This document shows, one piece after another, positions 33,470 through 43,878 of a stretch of DNA of 64,000 bases. Position numbers and translations under genes: made by a program. Source of the DNA: Thermodesulforhabdus norvegica (lineage in GTDB: Bacteria; Desulfobacterota; Syntrophobacteria; Syntrophobacterales; Thermodesulforhabdaceae); the NCBI RefSeq assembly GCF_900114975.1, contig NZ_FOUU01000002.1, positions 476,207 through 540,206 on the forward strand, in the 5' to 3' direction. Under the pieces are notes generated by a model, which did no database searches, was not told the DNA's origin, and was given only the letters and a program-made list of their open reading frames with translations. The stretch's first letter is position 1; each line of letters starts with the position of its first letter.

Positions 33470-34522
33470 CTACAGGTGCTCCCTGAACAGGGTTAACAGT
33501 TCGCGGCTTTCACTGTGTTCCAGGGGGTATCGCGCCAGTCCCCCGGTTCTGGTTTCGAAATAAACGAAATCATCGTCTATGTCTCTTATGAAAGAGGGAA
33601 CCAGTTCGATTTTGCCGCCTCCTCCCGGCAGGTCCACCATGAAATGAGGCATTGCCATGCCGCTCAGCCGATGTCTGAGGTGCTTCATGATTTTTATTCC
33701 GAGGCTCAGCGGAGGGCGGAAGTGTGAAGTGCCTTCCATTAAATCCGGCTGAAGAAGGTAATAGGGCCGTACCCTGAGGGTAAGCAAAGCCCTGAAAAGA
33801 GATTCCAGAGTTTCGGGATTATCGTTTACCTTCCTTAAAAGCACGGTCTGGCTACCCAGGGGAATACCTGCATCTGCAATTGCCGTTAGCACGCGCCTCA
33901 CTTCGGTAGTGAGTTCTTGAGGGTGATTTACATGGATGTTCAGATAGAGCGGTTGAGCTTCCTTCAGGGCGAGCACGGTCGCCTGCGTTATGCTTTTAGG
34001 AGAAACGACGGGAAGCCTTGTGTGAACGCGGATTATCTCTACGTGGGGTATGCGTCTGATGGCCCTGAGAATTTCCAGCAGAACTCCTGGTTTGAGGGTT
34101 AAGGGATCTCCTCCGGAAAGAATTACTTCACGAATTTTCGGGTTTCCTTCTATGTATCCCAGTGCCAGGTTAAAGTCTTCTCGATTGTGATTTCTGATCC
34201 CGGTCGCCCACAACCTTTTACGGGTGCAAAATCGGCAGAAGGCTGCGCACCGCTCTGTGACAAGCCAGAGAACCCTGTCGGGGTATCTGTGAACCAGACC
34301 TGAAACCGGTGAAAGCTCTTCTTCTCCCAGAGGATCGCGGAAACCACCATCCCGCTTAATCTCCCTTACATCAGGGACGAACTGTCGCCAGATGGGATCC
34401 CCCACGCGTTTTATCTGCCGGGCAATATGAGGTGTAATGCGCAGTGGATATTGCTTCAACACCTCGCCCATATCGGGATCGGCCATAATGAGCTTTTTAA
34501 TTTCCCCCAGGGTATAACTCAT
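33470..34522 (-). CDS. KamA-family radical SAM protein (lysine 2,3-aminomutase-like)
   Basis: 350 residues from ATG 34522 with GGTGGAG upstream; a longer frame to 34684 overlaps the divergent gene. The radical SAM motif CAAFCRFC places three Cys at 92, 96 and 99. VILSGGDPLTLKPG, NIHVNHPQELT and LLQPDLMEGTSHFRPP are KamA-family signatures, and DGGFRDPLGEEELSPV leads the domain. Size matches both KamA/AblA (beta-lysine, a compatible-solute precursor) and EpmB (EF-P modification). No ablB or epmA is adjacent, so the substrate stays open. Confidence 0.87.
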   Translation of the reverse strand: MSYTLGEIKKLIMADPDMGEVLKQYPLRITPHIARQIKRVGDPIWRQFVPDVREIKRDGGFRDPLGEEELSPVSGLVHRYPDRVLWLVTERCAAFCRFCTRKRLWATGIRNHNREDFNLALGYIEGNPKIREVILSGGDPLTLKPGVLLEILRAIRRIPHVEIIRVHTRLPVVSPKSITQATVLALKEAQPLYLNIHVNHPQELTTEVRRVLTAIADAGIPLGSQTVLLRKVNDNPETLESLFRALLTLRVRPYYLLQPDLMEGTSHFRPPLSLGIKIMKHLRHRLSGMAMPHFMVDLPGGGGKIELVPSFIRDIDDDFVYFETRTGGLARYPLEHSESRELLTLFREHL

Positions 34523-34655
34523 TTCATCGGACTCCACCGCCCATGGTTGCCTTTTTTGAAGGCCTGTTTTAAAAATGCCTTGAAACGATAAGTATTTAAT
34601 CCGATTTTTTATTATTGGAAGCCCTGAAAATGTAGAAAAGGAAGAAAAGAAAACC

Positions 34656-35918
34656 ATGGGTAAGAATATAGGATTTGTTTCCACAAGATTTGCGGGTACC
34701 GATGGAGTGTCTCTTGAGTCGGCTAAATGGGCTCAACTTTTGTGGGATCATCAACACGTTTCTTACTGGTTCGCCGGGGTTCTTGATCGACATCCTTCCA
34801 TAAGCATGGAGGTGCCCGAAGCCTTTTTCGATCATGAAGAAAATCGCTGGATAAACGAACGCATCTTCGGGAGACAAACGAGAACGCCTTATGTCACGGG
34901 CAGGATACACGCCCTGCGGGATTACCTTAAGATCAAGTTATACGAGTTTATAGCAAGATTTAATATTGATTTGCTTATCGTACAGAATGCTCTGAGCCTT
35001 CCCATGCATGTCCCTCTTGCCCTGGCCATTACGGAGCTTCTGGCCGAGACCTCCATCCCGACGATAGCTCATCATCATGACTTCTACTGGGAGCGTACGC
35101 GTTTTGCCGTAAATGCGGTGCAGGATTACATTCAGATGGCATTTCCGCCCAAACTTCCGAATGTCCAGCATGTGGTTATAAATTCTCTGGCCCAGGAAGA
35201 ACTCGCTCTGAGAACGGGAATTTCATCAACTGTGATACCAAACGTTCTCGATTTTGAGCACGAGCCCGATGTTGACTGGGAATTCACGAAGGATTTCCGG
35301 CAGGAAATCGGTCTGGGTGATGAAGACATCATTTTCCTCCAGCCGACCCGCATTGTGAGGCGGAAGGGAATAGAATTTGCCATAGAACTTATTCATGAGC
35401 TGAATGATCCGAGGTGCAAGCTTGTTATTACCCATCCGGCCGGGGATGAAGGTTACGAATATGCGAAATTCCTTCAGGAATACGCCAGAGAACATGATGT
35501 GGATATGCGTATTGTAGATGCCTTCGTAAGTGACAAAAGAGGAATAGGACCCAATGGAGAGAAGCGATATTCCCTGTGGGACATATACCCTCATGCTGAT
35601 TTTGTGACCTATCCCAGCATATATGAGGGTTTCGGAAATGCCCTTCTCGAAGCAATCTACTTCAAGAAACCGTTGCTGGTTAACCGTTACGATGTCTTCA
35701 TAAGAGATATAGAGCCTCTGGGGTTTAAATTTGTAGTTATGGACGGTTTTATCACCGACAAGGTTGTCAGGGAAATCAGGGAAATTCTGGACAACCCGGA
35801 AAAACGTGACGAAATGGTGAATCATAACTATGAACTCGCCCTCAGGCATTTTTCCTACGCCGTTTTGCGGAAACGCCTGGGCTACCTGATATCCAATTTC
35901 TTCGGTTTTGAAATATGA
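34656..35918 (+). CDS. GT4-family glycosyltransferase
   Basis: 420 residues. N-terminal [22 protein letters not shown] and C-terminal [27 protein letters not shown], with the E-x7-E motif, place it in GT4; [11 protein letters not shown] and [19 protein letters not shown] are in the nucleotide-sugar half. Proteins with this N-terminus include mannosylglucosylglycerate synthases that make a compatible solute, a role that would suit the nearby betaine transporter, but I hold this weakly. A 601-residue unknown follows after 15 bp, so the two are likely cotranscribed. Confidence 0.85.
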   Translation: MGKNIGFVSTRFAGTDGVSLESAKWAQLLWDHQHVSYWFAGVLDRHPSISMEVPEAFFDHEENRWINERIFGRQTRTPYVTGRIHALRDYLKIKLYEFIARFNIDLLIVQNALSLPMHVPLALAITELLAETSIPTIAHHHDFYWERTRFAVNAVQDYIQMAFPPKLPNVQHVVINSLAQEELALRTGISSTVIPNVLDFEHEPDVDWEFTKDFRQEIGLGDEDIIFLQPTRIVRRKGIEFAIELIHELNDPRCKLVITHPAGDEGYEYAKFLQEYAREHDVDMRIVDAFVSDKRGIGPNGEKRYSLWDIYPHADFVTYPSIYEGFGNALLEAIYFKKPLLVNRYDVFIRDIEPLGFKFVVMDGFITDKVVREIREILDNPEKRDEMVNHNYELALRHFSYAVLRKRLGYLISNFFGFEI

Positions 35919-35933
35919 TTCAGGAGCTTCAGG

Positions 35934-37739
35934 TTGAGCGAAGGCGGCGGGAATGTGGCCGTTGACTTTGAAAGGCTTCTCCAGGAGCTGAATCCCGGAG
36001 AAATAAAAGGAATTGTTGAAGCCTCGTTTAGAGCTTCCCGGCTCAGGGCTCTGGACGATATTCTTAAAGAATGGATAACCGATGTATGGAAATCCTGTGG
36101 AAAGTGGCCTTTTTCGTATCCTCTGGGCAAATGTGTCGGAAAGCTGGTTGGAGGTAATAATGCCTTCCGCATTGCAGATTTTCTCAGACAGGATCTCCCT
36201 CTGAAGCATTACGAACTGATAGAACTGGTAAAACTGTTCGGGTCTTTGTCGGCCGATAAAAGGAGAGAGTTTTTTCGATGTTTTCGGCATCTCGTCCTGA
36301 AATCAGGAAAGGGAAGAAAAAGGGTCCGCAGCCTCGATCTGTATCCGGCCTTCTTTCGTCTGTCGAATTCACCGGGGTTTTTGAAATGGAAGCCCGCAAG
36401 ATGGCGGCGTACGGTTTCCGGAGTGGTTAAACCCCTTGCAGGCAGAAATTTTGAAAAAGAGTTTATCCTTTGCAGACATTTTCCCTGTTCGGTCGATTAC
36501 TGGGGCGGGTACGGTAACTTAAGCTTTAAGTGGCTGGATAAACTCATTTCCTGTCAGGCTGACGAACTTCGCTTCATAAGGAGTTTTTGTCGGGAAGTTA
36601 GCAAAAAAAGTCGAAAGGTTCTTTTATCCTGGCACAATGCCACACTTGGGGCCGTTGGTGGGTGGGCCTTTTCAGGGCCGGTCCGGGAGATAGTCAGCAA
36701 CTCCGGTGACCCGGCCCGTCTTATATGCTTGCTGAATGAAGCCGGTAATTGCCGTGAGTACCGTAAAAGCCTTGCTCGTTCCTGGAAGCTCTTCGAATCT
36801 CGCATCGTTATTCCGGCCCTGAGGTTTTATCTGTGGCTTGAAAGTCAGTGCTGGAAAATGGGCGGTGGCCGAAGAGCATGCATACAGATGCTCCTTGAGA
36901 GGTTCTGTCGCAAATTCCCCGACTGGGAACGCCTGAGAGCAGAGATTCCCTTTGATGATTTATCTTTTCCGCCTGTTTCGGGGAGTCTCTTGCGGGGGCT
37001 GCGTTTTTTGAGCTGGTGTGAAGGCCAGAGAAGGCTGTGGGAAAAAGGCTGGAGCATGTGCGATGTGCTTATAGAGCAGGGCCATAAATTGCTTCGTGCC
37101 GGGCGGATTGACTCCGTCGTGCTGCCCAGAATTGACAAGTTCTTTATGTCGACCCGCCGTACGGCCGATGTGGAATACCTTACCGTTCTCGTCAAACGCC
37201 TGATTCAGCGCCATAAAAACAAAATAATCATACTTTTCTGGGATGATACCGTTCATTCCAGCCATCCCAGTCTTTACCTTGCCATAAAGAAGCTTGTTGA
37301 TTCAGGAATTCCCGTCTGTGGCCTCGGTATATTTTCGAACGGCCAGGCCGGTAGCGATCCCGATCCCGATTATGTCGTCGAAAGAACAAAAGACTGCACT
37401 CTTTTTATTCTTAGACCCTACGAAAGACCTTACGGTGGGGGCTTTACTGAACTTTTTTTAAAAAGGGATTATTCTTTCTTTAACAACTATAGCCCAACCT
37501 GGCGAGATGGTTTATCTTTTATCTACAGCGGAACGGCTGTAGAAAACTTTGTTTCTCTGCCCTGTCTGGCCGAAGGGCATACATTTTGGGTTTTGTCCGG
37601 GGGCAGGAGGGTTCCCTTTGGGGTGTGGTTCAGGGCGGTTCTGAGAGCCAGGTTGGGTATTCCTGATTCCCTGCTGCGGGAATACGAAGGTACGGCCGGG
37701 CTTGAAGCGCTATATGCCCGGTGGGCAAACCTGATTTGA
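35934..37739 (+). CDS. Large protein of unknown function, partner of the GT4 enzyme
   Basis: 601 residues from a TTG start with AGGAG 8 nt upstream. No signal peptide or membrane segment. It is rich in Arg/Trp/Cys and helical through ~1-420. The last ~170 residues (IIILFWDDTVHSSHPSLYL, GIPVCGLGIFSNG, TKDCTLFILRPYERPYGGG, SGGRRVPFGVWFRAVL) look like a separate alpha/beta domain. I do not recognise either part. Its place 15 bp behind the glycosyltransferase suggests a role in the same pathway, for example sugar donor handling or assembly. Confidence 0.7.
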   Translation: MSEGGGNVAVDFERLLQELNPGEIKGIVEASFRASRLRALDDILKEWITDVWKSCGKWPFSYPLGKCVGKLVGGNNAFRIADFLRQDLPLKHYELIELVKLFGSLSADKRREFFRCFRHLVLKSGKGRKRVRSLDLYPAFFRLSNSPGFLKWKPARWRRTVSGVVKPLAGRNFEKEFILCRHFPCSVDYWGGYGNLSFKWLDKLISCQADELRFIRSFCREVSKKSRKVLLSWHNATLGAVGGWAFSGPVREIVSNSGDPARLICLLNEAGNCREYRKSLARSWKLFESRIVIPALRFYLWLESQCWKMGGGRRACIQMLLERFCRKFPDWERLRAEIPFDDLSFPPVSGSLLRGLRFLSWCEGQRRLWEKGWSMCDVLIEQGHKLLRAGRIDSVVLPRIDKFFMSTRRTADVEYLTVLVKRLIQRHKNKIIILFWDDTVHSSHPSLYLAIKKLVDSGIPVCGLGIFSNGQAGSDPDPDYVVERTKDCTLFILRPYERPYGGGFTELFLKRDYSFFNNYSPTWRDGLSFIYSGTAVENFVSLPCLAEGHTFWVLSGGRRVPFGVWFRAVLRARLGIPDSLLREYEGTAGLEALYARWANLI

Positions 37740-37770
37740 AAGCAAGTGATGGGTGAGGGGTACTGCCGGT

Positions 37771-38454
37771 ATGGTTGAGCAGGAAAAAGAGAAAGGCTAT
37801 TCGGGAGATGATCCTTATGTCTCAGAGCGTGAGCGGATGGTGGAATTGCAGATTGAAAGACGCGGGGTTAAGGATCCCCGGGTTCTCGAGGCCATGAGAA
37901 GGGTTCCGCGACACATGTTTGTGGGAGAACAACTTAAGAATCAGGCCTATGAGGATCATCCACTCCCAATAGGTGAAGGGCAAACTATTTCACAGCCCTA
38001 TATTGTGGCTCTTATGACTGAGGCACTCAATCTGAAAGGCTCTGAAAAAGTACTTGAAATTGGAACGGGTTCCGGATACCAGACCGCCGTTCTGGCCGAG
38101 CTTTGCAGAGAGGTTTTTACCATAGAGCGTATAGCTTCCCTGGCCTACAGAGCAAGAAAGACTCTGGAGTCTCTGGGATATAAGAATATAAAATACAAAA
38201 TAGGAGACGGCACTCTGGGATGGCCTGAAGAGGCTCCCTTCGACGGAATTATAGTAACCGCCGCCGCTCCGAAGGTTCCTCAGCCTCTGATAGATCAGCT
38301 TGCCATGGGTGCCCGTCTGGTTATTCCGGTGGGTGATCGAATATCCCAGGAACTGCTGTTGGTGGAAAGAGTGCCGGAGGGCATTAGAAAAACGTCCCTG
38401 GGTGGGGTGAGGTTTGTGGATCTGGTGGGGAAGTGGGGATGGCGTGAGGAATGA
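37771..38454 (+). CDS. pcm: Protein-L-isoaspartate O-methyltransferase
   Basis: 227 residues. [51 protein letters not shown], and the SAM motif [19 protein letters not shown] are the full PCMT signature, and [21 protein letters not shown] closes the fold. It repairs isoaspartyl residues in aged proteins, useful at high temperature. ATG 37771 chosen; GTG 37753 is upstream. Stop overlaps the following gene start by 4 nt. Confidence 0.94.
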   Translation: MVEQEKEKGYSGDDPYVSERERMVELQIERRGVKDPRVLEAMRRVPRHMFVGEQLKNQAYEDHPLPIGEGQTISQPYIVALMTEALNLKGSEKVLEIGTGSGYQTAVLAELCREVFTIERIASLAYRARKTLESLGYKNIKYKIGDGTLGWPEEAPFDGIIVTAAAPKVPQPLIDQLAMGARLVIPVGDRISQELLLVERVPEGIRKTSLGGVRFVDLVGKWGWREE

Positions 38455-38924
38455 TGAGGGTCATTATCGGAGTAGTGGGAGCCGGTGAGTGCAGAAGGCA
38501 GTGGTGTGAGTGGGCGGAAGAGGTGGGAAAGGGCATTGCCCGTCTTGGAGCGGTGCTGGTCTGTGGTGGTCTTGGAGGTGTGATGGAAGCGGCGGCACGA
38601 GGCGCCCGAAACGAGGGTGGAATCACGGTGGGCATTCTACCCGGTAGCCGCAAAAATAGCGCAAACCCTTTTATCGAAATACCTATCGCAACGAATATGG
38701 GCCATGCCAGAAATGCCATTATTGCTCAGTCGGCTGACGGATTAATCGCCGTCGGAGGCGGTTTTGGAACCCTTTCGGAAATTGCTTTGGCTTTGAAAAT
38801 GGGAAAACCCGTTGTTGCCCTTGATCCTCCCGTAAAAATCCCGGGCGTGATTGAAGCCCGCTATCCCGCCGAGGCTGTGGAGCTGGTATTTGAGATCATA
38901 AAAAAGGGTGGTGATACCGTATGA
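38451..38924 (+). CDS. TIGR00725-family protein (LOG-like Rossmann fold)
   Basis: 157 residues. [54 protein letters not shown] and [25 protein letters not shown] match TIGR00725, relatives of LOG/lysine-decarboxylase-like nucleotide-binding proteins. The GGxGTLxE motif is the nucleotide/phosphoribose site. Substrate not established; some relatives release cytokinin-like bases from nucleotides. It overlaps both neighbours by 4 nt. Confidence 0.85.
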   Translation: MMRVIIGVVGAGECRRQWCEWAEEVGKGIARLGAVLVCGGLGGVMEAAARGARNEGGITVGILPGSRKNSANPFIEIPIATNMGHARNAIIAQSADGLIAVGGGFGTLSEIALALKMGKPVVALDPPVKIPGVIEARYPAEAVELVFEIIKKGGDTV

Positions 38925-41302
38925 TCGCCTGTGTGACGAAGGACAGGCTTTTGTCGGAAGCTTTAAAAATCCTTGGAACGAGGTCCTTTGAGTCGATAAA
39001 GGATCTCTGTAAGCATGAAAACTCCTGGGAACTCGTCGTTCTGGATCTTGATGCAATCAGGTCTGATCCTCAGGTTTTTTTTGCAACCCTGAGAAAGGGC
39101 CTCATAAAAAAGCTCATCACTGTTGTCAGAGGAGCTGTAGAGCCGGACTTTTCTATACCTCCCTGGATTGTCGTCTCCGGATCCGGAATTTCTCCGGAAA
39201 AGATAAACCCGGTTCAGGCCCTCGATCTAACAAACCACGATTCGCTCTGGAACCTTATGGAATGGCTCTACAGGCTGGAGACCCTTGCGAGTCCGTCGCA
39301 TCTCGTTGAAATGCAGCGAGAGCTGGATTTGCTCCTTGAGGCAGTGCCGGCAATGCTTTACCGGGGAGACAAGGGGTGGGGAGCCCGTTTTTACGGCCCT
39401 CACGTCCAGAGCATAACGGGTTATCCTCCTGATGCCTTTGGTCGAAGAGAGATCCTGTGGAGTGATCTTATTCTTCCCGAAGATTTACCGAAGGCTCGTG
39501 GAGCCGTGCTGTCGGCCTTAAAAGGTAACGGTAATTACACCAGGGAGTACCGCATAAAGAGTGCGTACGGCGAAATCAAGTGGATTCGTGACTCGGGCAG
39601 AATCATTCTGGATCCTCTCACAGGCGAAATTGCTCTGTACGGTGTTGCCGTTGATGTAACCGATGAAAAGAGGCTATTTTCCGTAATTGAAACGGCAAAA
39701 AAGGAGTGGGAGCAAACCTTCGACACGGTAAGAAGTTTTATTGTGGTTCTTGATTCGCAGTTCCGCATAAAAAGGATTAATCGTTCTTTCGCCGAACGGC
39801 TCGGAAAGCATCCCAGAGAGCTTATAGGACTTTCCTGCAGAGATGTCTTGTGTAAAGATCTCCCGAAAGACGAGCAATGTCCCTGTGAAAAACGGGTGGA
39901 ATCCGGCGAAGAGGAGAGCCGTGATGAGGAGGTTTATATCTCTCATCTGGGTGGTTACTTCCTGAGGTCTCTTTATCCTATGCGGACATCGGACGGAATT
40001 TTCCTTGGAACGGTGATCGTTCATACCGATATAACCGATCTGAAAAAAGCTCAGGATGAAATTTTGCGTCTTAATCGGGAACTGTCCGCTGTGATAGATG
40101 CCATGGCAACGGTGATCGTCGTGGTAGATTCCGATGGCAGGATCCTTCGGTGGAATCCCATGGCAGAAAGGATTTTCGGAGTAAGTGCCGGGGCGGTGGA
40201 GGGTAAAAAAACCGACGAAGTGGACCTGTATGAAGATCTTCGTAGCCTGATGGCGAAAGCTGTTTCGGCGGCGCGGACGCAGGAGTGCTGCAAACCTGGT
40301 ACCGTCAAGATTCGTAAGCCCGAGGGTGAAATTGCCTTTTTGGACGTTATAATACACCCGCTAAAAGAATCTTCAAACGGTCCTGAACGAGCGATTCTTA
40401 TAGGGCTTGACGTGACCGAAAAGAAGCTTATGGAAATGAGCTTCGTGCATTCCCAGAAGCTTCAGGCAATAGGTGCGCTTGCCGCAGGAATTGCTCATGA
40501 AATTAACACGCCTGCCCAATGTGTGGCGGCCAATCTCGAGTTTCTAAAGTCGGGCTTTGAAGGAATTAGAAAATTTCTGGATGCATATTTGGATCACAGG
40601 AACGAACACGCAACGGAAGGCTTAAATCCGGCTTTTTTAGACGAGATGGACAGATTGGAGAAGGAGCTGGATCTACATTTTTTGCTTTCCGAAATTCCTG
40701 AAGCTCTCCGCCAGAGTCAGGATTGTATAGGCCGGATCAGCCGTATTGTAAAATCCGTTAAAGAGTTTTCTCATCCGGGGGCGAAAGAAAAACATCCGGT
40801 CAACATCAATAGAGCCCTTGACGATGTCTTGAACGTCTGTCGAAATGAGTGGAAAAACATTGCCGAAGTAGAAAAAGACTACGATGAATCCCTTCCCTCG
40901 GTTCCCGCTTATCCCGATGAGCTCAATCAGGTGTTCTTGAACGTGATAATGAACGCCGTGCAGGCGGTTAAAGAGAAGGTGGGAGATAAACCGTCGGAAC
41001 TCGGTACCCTGAGAATTGAGACGCGAAGGAAGGGGGAATGGTGTGAGATTCGTATATCCGACACCGGTGTGGGAATCCCTGAAGAAATCAGGGATCGAGT
41101 CTTTGAGCCCTTTTTTACTACCAGAGACGTAGGAAAAGGGACGGGACAGGGACTGGCCATAGCTCAGTCAATCGTTATGAACAAACACAAGGGCCAGATA
41201 TTTTTCGAAAGTACCGTTGGAAAGGGAACCACTTTCGTAATACGCTTGCCTTTGAGGAGTGATAATGATTTCAGCGACGGAAACACTCAGTATATAGGCT
41301 AG
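38921..41302 (+). CDS. PAS-domain sensor histidine kinase
   Basis: 793 residues, no membrane segments. An N-terminal ~130-residue receiver-like region ([24 protein letters not shown]) is followed by three PAS units (~150-260, ~268-380, ~390-505) and a kinase core: H-box [14 protein letters not shown] with His at 526, N-box [15 protein letters not shown]1 [11 protein letters not shown] and G2 [18 protein letters not shown]2 carries an extra Cys cluster [17 protein letters not shown] that could bind a metal or redox ligand (inference). The next gene is a response regulator 39 bp downstream. Confidence 0.9.
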   Translation: MIACVTKDRLLSEALKILGTRSFESIKDLCKHENSWELVVLDLDAIRSDPQVFFATLRKGLIKKLITVVRGAVEPDFSIPPWIVVSGSGISPEKINPVQALDLTNHDSLWNLMEWLYRLETLASPSHLVEMQRELDLLLEAVPAMLYRGDKGWGARFYGPHVQSITGYPPDAFGRREILWSDLILPEDLPKARGAVLSALKGNGNYTREYRIKSAYGEIKWIRDSGRIILDPLTGEIALYGVAVDVTDEKRLFSVIETAKKEWEQTFDTVRSFIVVLDSQFRIKRINRSFAERLGKHPRELIGLSCRDVLCKDLPKDEQCPCEKRVESGEEESRDEEVYISHLGGYFLRSLYPMRTSDGIFLGTVIVHTDITDLKKAQDEILRLNRELSAVIDAMATVIVVVDSDGRILRWNPMAERIFGVSAGAVEGKKTDEVDLYEDLRSLMAKAVSAARTQECCKPGTVKIRKPEGEIAFLDVIIHPLKESSNGPERAILIGLDVTEKKLMEMSFVHSQKLQAIGALAAGIAHEINTPAQCVAANLEFLKSGFEGIRKFLDAYLDHRNEHATEGLNPAFLDEMDRLEKELDLHFLLSEIPEALRQSQDCIGRISRIVKSVKEFSHPGAKEKHPVNINRALDDVLNVCRNEWKNIAEVEKDYDESLPSVPAYPDELNQVFLNVIMNAVQAVKEKVGDKPSELGTLRIETRRKGEWCEIRISDTGVGIPEEIRDRVFEPFFTTRDVGKGTGQGLAIAQSIVMNKHKGQIFFESTVGKGTTFVIRLPLRSDNDFSDGNTQYIG

Positions 41303-41341
41303 TCTGACGCAAAGATTGCAGGGAGCAGGAGATTAGGCGGG

Positions 41342-42511
41342 ATGGGGCAGAGCGAAAAAATATTGTTCGTCGATGATGAGCCCAATCTGTTGATGGCCGT
41401 AAAACGCAGTTTGCACAATCGGTTTTCGGTGGATACTGCCGAAAGCGGGAAGGAAGGGCTTGAAAAAATCAAGAAGCAGGGTCCATACGCCGTCGTGGTC
41501 GCCGACTTGAGGATGCCCATTATGGACGGCATCCAGTTTCTTACCCGTGTCAGGGAGATTTCTCCGGAGACGGTTCGTATGATGCTTACAGGATACGCCG
41601 ACGTTACCACGGCCATTGAGGCAATAAACTCGGGTAATGTCTTTCGATTTCTTACGAAGCCCTGTGCTGTCGATGTGCTGGTGAAAAACCTGGAAGCAGG
41701 TCTCCAGCAGTACCGTCTCATAAGGGCAGAAAAGGAGCTTCTGGAGAAGACCTTAAAGGGCTGCATAGCCCTTCTTTCCGAGGTTCTTTCGCTGACAAAT
41801 CCGGAAGCTTTTGGAAGGGCTTCCAGAATTGCCCGCTATGCCGTATGGATTGCCAGAGAAGTGGGCTATGGAGAGCTCTGGAAGGTGGAGACGGCAGCCA
41901 TGTTATCCCAGCTTGGATGTCTCCTTGTCCCAGAGGAAACAATACTCAAAGTTTATCGGGGTGAGGAACTTGTAGGTGAGGAAAAACAGCTAATGGAGAT
42001 GCATCCTTCTGTCGCGGCACATCTTATACGCCATATTCCGCGTCTTGAGGATATAGCCCGCATTGTGGCTTACCAGGAAAAGCATTATGACGGCTCCGGC
42101 ATTCCCATAGACACTGTCAAAGGCGAAGAAATACCGATTGAGTCACGGATACTTAAGCTGGCAATTGACCTGGAAAAGCTCGTCAGTGCAGGCCATCCCA
42201 TAACCGAATCCTACCAGATCATGAGATCATGTTCAGGCGTCTATGATCCTGCTTTAATGCCCGGCCTTGCCCGGATTGTTAACATTCAGGCTAACTACAA
42301 AAAGAAGAGCCTTTATCTTAAAGAACTCAGGGGAGGCATGATTGTCGCCGGAAGCGTTTATTCCAGCGATGGAAGACTTTTGATTAGAGAGGGTCACGAG
42401 ATCACGCCTGTGATTTTACAGCGGTTGAGAAATTTTGCAGCTACAGTCGGGGTAAACGAACCCATTGAAGTTTACGTTCCTCAGCAATCCTCTGATAGGT
42501 CTCCAAACTGA
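41342..42511 (+). CDS. Response regulator with degenerate HD-GYP-like output domain
   Basis: 389 residues. The receiver (1-125) has FVDDEPN, phospho-acceptor Asp 55 in VVVADLRMP and the LTGYAD/KPC pattern. Residues ~165-300 follow the HD-GYP fold, AAMLSQLGCLLVPEETIL and HPSVAAHLIRHIPRLEDIA, then YQEKHYDGSGIPID. The metal-binding HD of the first motif is replaced by SQ, and GYP by GIP, so c-di-GMP hydrolysis is doubtful. The C-terminal ~90 residues are a separate beta domain. It lies 39 bp after the PAS kinase and is convergent with the next gene. Confidence 0.85.
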   Translation: MGQSEKILFVDDEPNLLMAVKRSLHNRFSVDTAESGKEGLEKIKKQGPYAVVVADLRMPIMDGIQFLTRVREISPETVRMMLTGYADVTTAIEAINSGNVFRFLTKPCAVDVLVKNLEAGLQQYRLIRAEKELLEKTLKGCIALLSEVLSLTNPEAFGRASRIARYAVWIAREVGYGELWKVETAAMLSQLGCLLVPEETILKVYRGEELVGEEKQLMEMHPSVAAHLIRHIPRLEDIARIVAYQEKHYDGSGIPIDTVKGEEIPIESRILKLAIDLEKLVSAGHPITESYQIMRSCSGVYDPALMPGLARIVNIQANYKKKSLYLKELRGGMIVAGSVYSSDGRLLIREGHEITPVILQRLRNFAATVGVNEPIEVYVPQQSSDRSPN

Positions 42512-42522
42512 GGCTGGCGGTT

Positions 42523-43878
42523 TCAAAGGGAAATGCGATATTTTTTTATTTTACGCCAGAGCGTGGTTCTGGGTAGTCCCAGTATTCTGGAAGCAAGGCT
42601 TTTGTTGTAGTTCGTCTTTTTCAGAACCTTTTCAATGTAGCGTTTTTCCATTTCTTCCAGGGTTATCATGTCCCGGAGGTCAAGAGGTTGTAGTTCAAGA
42701 TGCGATAAGTCAGGCGGCAGGTCGTCGAGGGTTATGAGCTCAGAGTCGGCCAGGGCCACAGCCCTTTCTATGATGTTCTCAAGTTCCCGAACGTTTCCGG
42801 GGTAATCGTAGCTGAGCAGAAGACTCATGGCTTCTGGAGCCACTCCCCTGACCCTTTTCCCAAAAGCTTTTGCGTACTTTTCGATCATATATCTTACCAG
42901 GACGGGTATATCTTCTTTTCTTTCAGACAGTGGGGGAAGAGATATGGATACCACATTTAGCCTGTAATAAAGATCTTCCCGAAAACGCCCGGATTCCACT
43001 TCTTGTTTGAGATCCTTGTTGGTTGCCGCAATTATTCTTATGTCAAGCTTTATCGGGGTCGTTCCTCCAACGCGGAGTATCTGTTTGTCCTGTAGAACGT
43101 GTAACAGTTTCACCTGCATACTGGGCGGCATCTCTGCAATTTCGTCGAGAAATACGGTGCCCCCGTCGGCGGTTTCAAGCAGACCGATTTTTCTCTCTAT
43201 AGCTCCTGTGAAGGCTCCTTTCTCGTACCCGAAGAGTTCACTGCTGATGAGTTCTTCGGTAAAACCGCCACAGTTAAAACACACGAAGGGTTTTTCACTC
43301 CTTTGACTTAGCCTGTGAATGGCCCGTGCAACCAGTGCCTTTCCGGTACCGCTGGCGCCCTGGATGAGAACGTTGCAGTCAAGAGGCGCAACCTTTTTTA
43401 TTACCGAAAAGACTTCCTGCATCGGTCTGCTGGTGCCTATGATCCCGTCAAAGGACGAACTCGTTGTAATCTCCCTCTTAAGCCTTATATTTTCTTCCTG
43501 GACCGATATGCGCTCAAGAGCCCTTCGAACCAGGTGCCTTATTTCCGGGAGCCTGATGGGCTTGGTCACATAGTGAAACGCTCCCTCTTTGATGGCTTCA
43601 ACGGCGTTGTTTATAGAGCCGTAACCGGTAATGATGATTACCTCGGTATGAGGCTTCTGTCTCTTGATATGCCTCAAAATGCTCATTCCATCACCGTCAG
43701 GCAATCTTAAATCCAGAAGCACTACGTCGAAATCGACGTGAGAAAGCCTCTGACAAAAGGACTTTGCAGATAGGAAGGTCTCCACCTCGTGACCCTCCCT
43801 GGATAGGGCCGATTCTAGCCTTTTGCAAACAAGCTGTTCATCGTCAACTATCGCTATTCTTCTGACTATCATCCTCAC
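42523..43878 (-). CDS. Sigma54-dependent response regulator, NtrC family
   Basis: 451 residues: receiver with Asp 56 (VVLLDLRLPDGDG), AAA+ domain with GASGTGKALVARAIH as Walker A (the usual Glu is replaced by Ala twice), the GYEKGAFTGA sigma54-contact loop, DGGTVFLDEIAEMPP, and the C-terminal Fis-like HTH (KTNYNKSLASRILGLPRTTLW). It overlaps the kinase gene by 35 bp, so start may be internal, and forms a two-component pair with it. Targets are unknown; the exporter cluster upstream is a natural candidate. Confidence 0.92.
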   Translation of the reverse strand: MRMIVRRIAIVDDEQLVCKRLESALSREGHEVETFLSAKSFCQRLSHVDFDVVLLDLRLPDGDGMSILRHIKRQKPHTEVIIITGYGSINNAVEAIKEGAFHYVTKPIRLPEIRHLVRRALERISVQEENIRLKREITTSSSFDGIIGTSRPMQEVFSVIKKVAPLDCNVLIQGASGTGKALVARAIHRLSQRSEKPFVCFNCGGFTEELISSELFGYEKGAFTGAIERKIGLLETADGGTVFLDEIAEMPPSMQVKLLHVLQDKQILRVGGTTPIKLDIRIIAATNKDLKQEVESGRFREDLYYRLNVVSISLPPLSERKEDIPVLVRYMIEKYAKAFGKRVRGVAPEAMSLLLSYDYPGNVRELENIIERAVALADSELITLDDLPPDLSHLELQPLDLRDMITLEEMEKRYIEKVLKKTNYNKSLASRILGLPRTTLWRKIKKYRISL

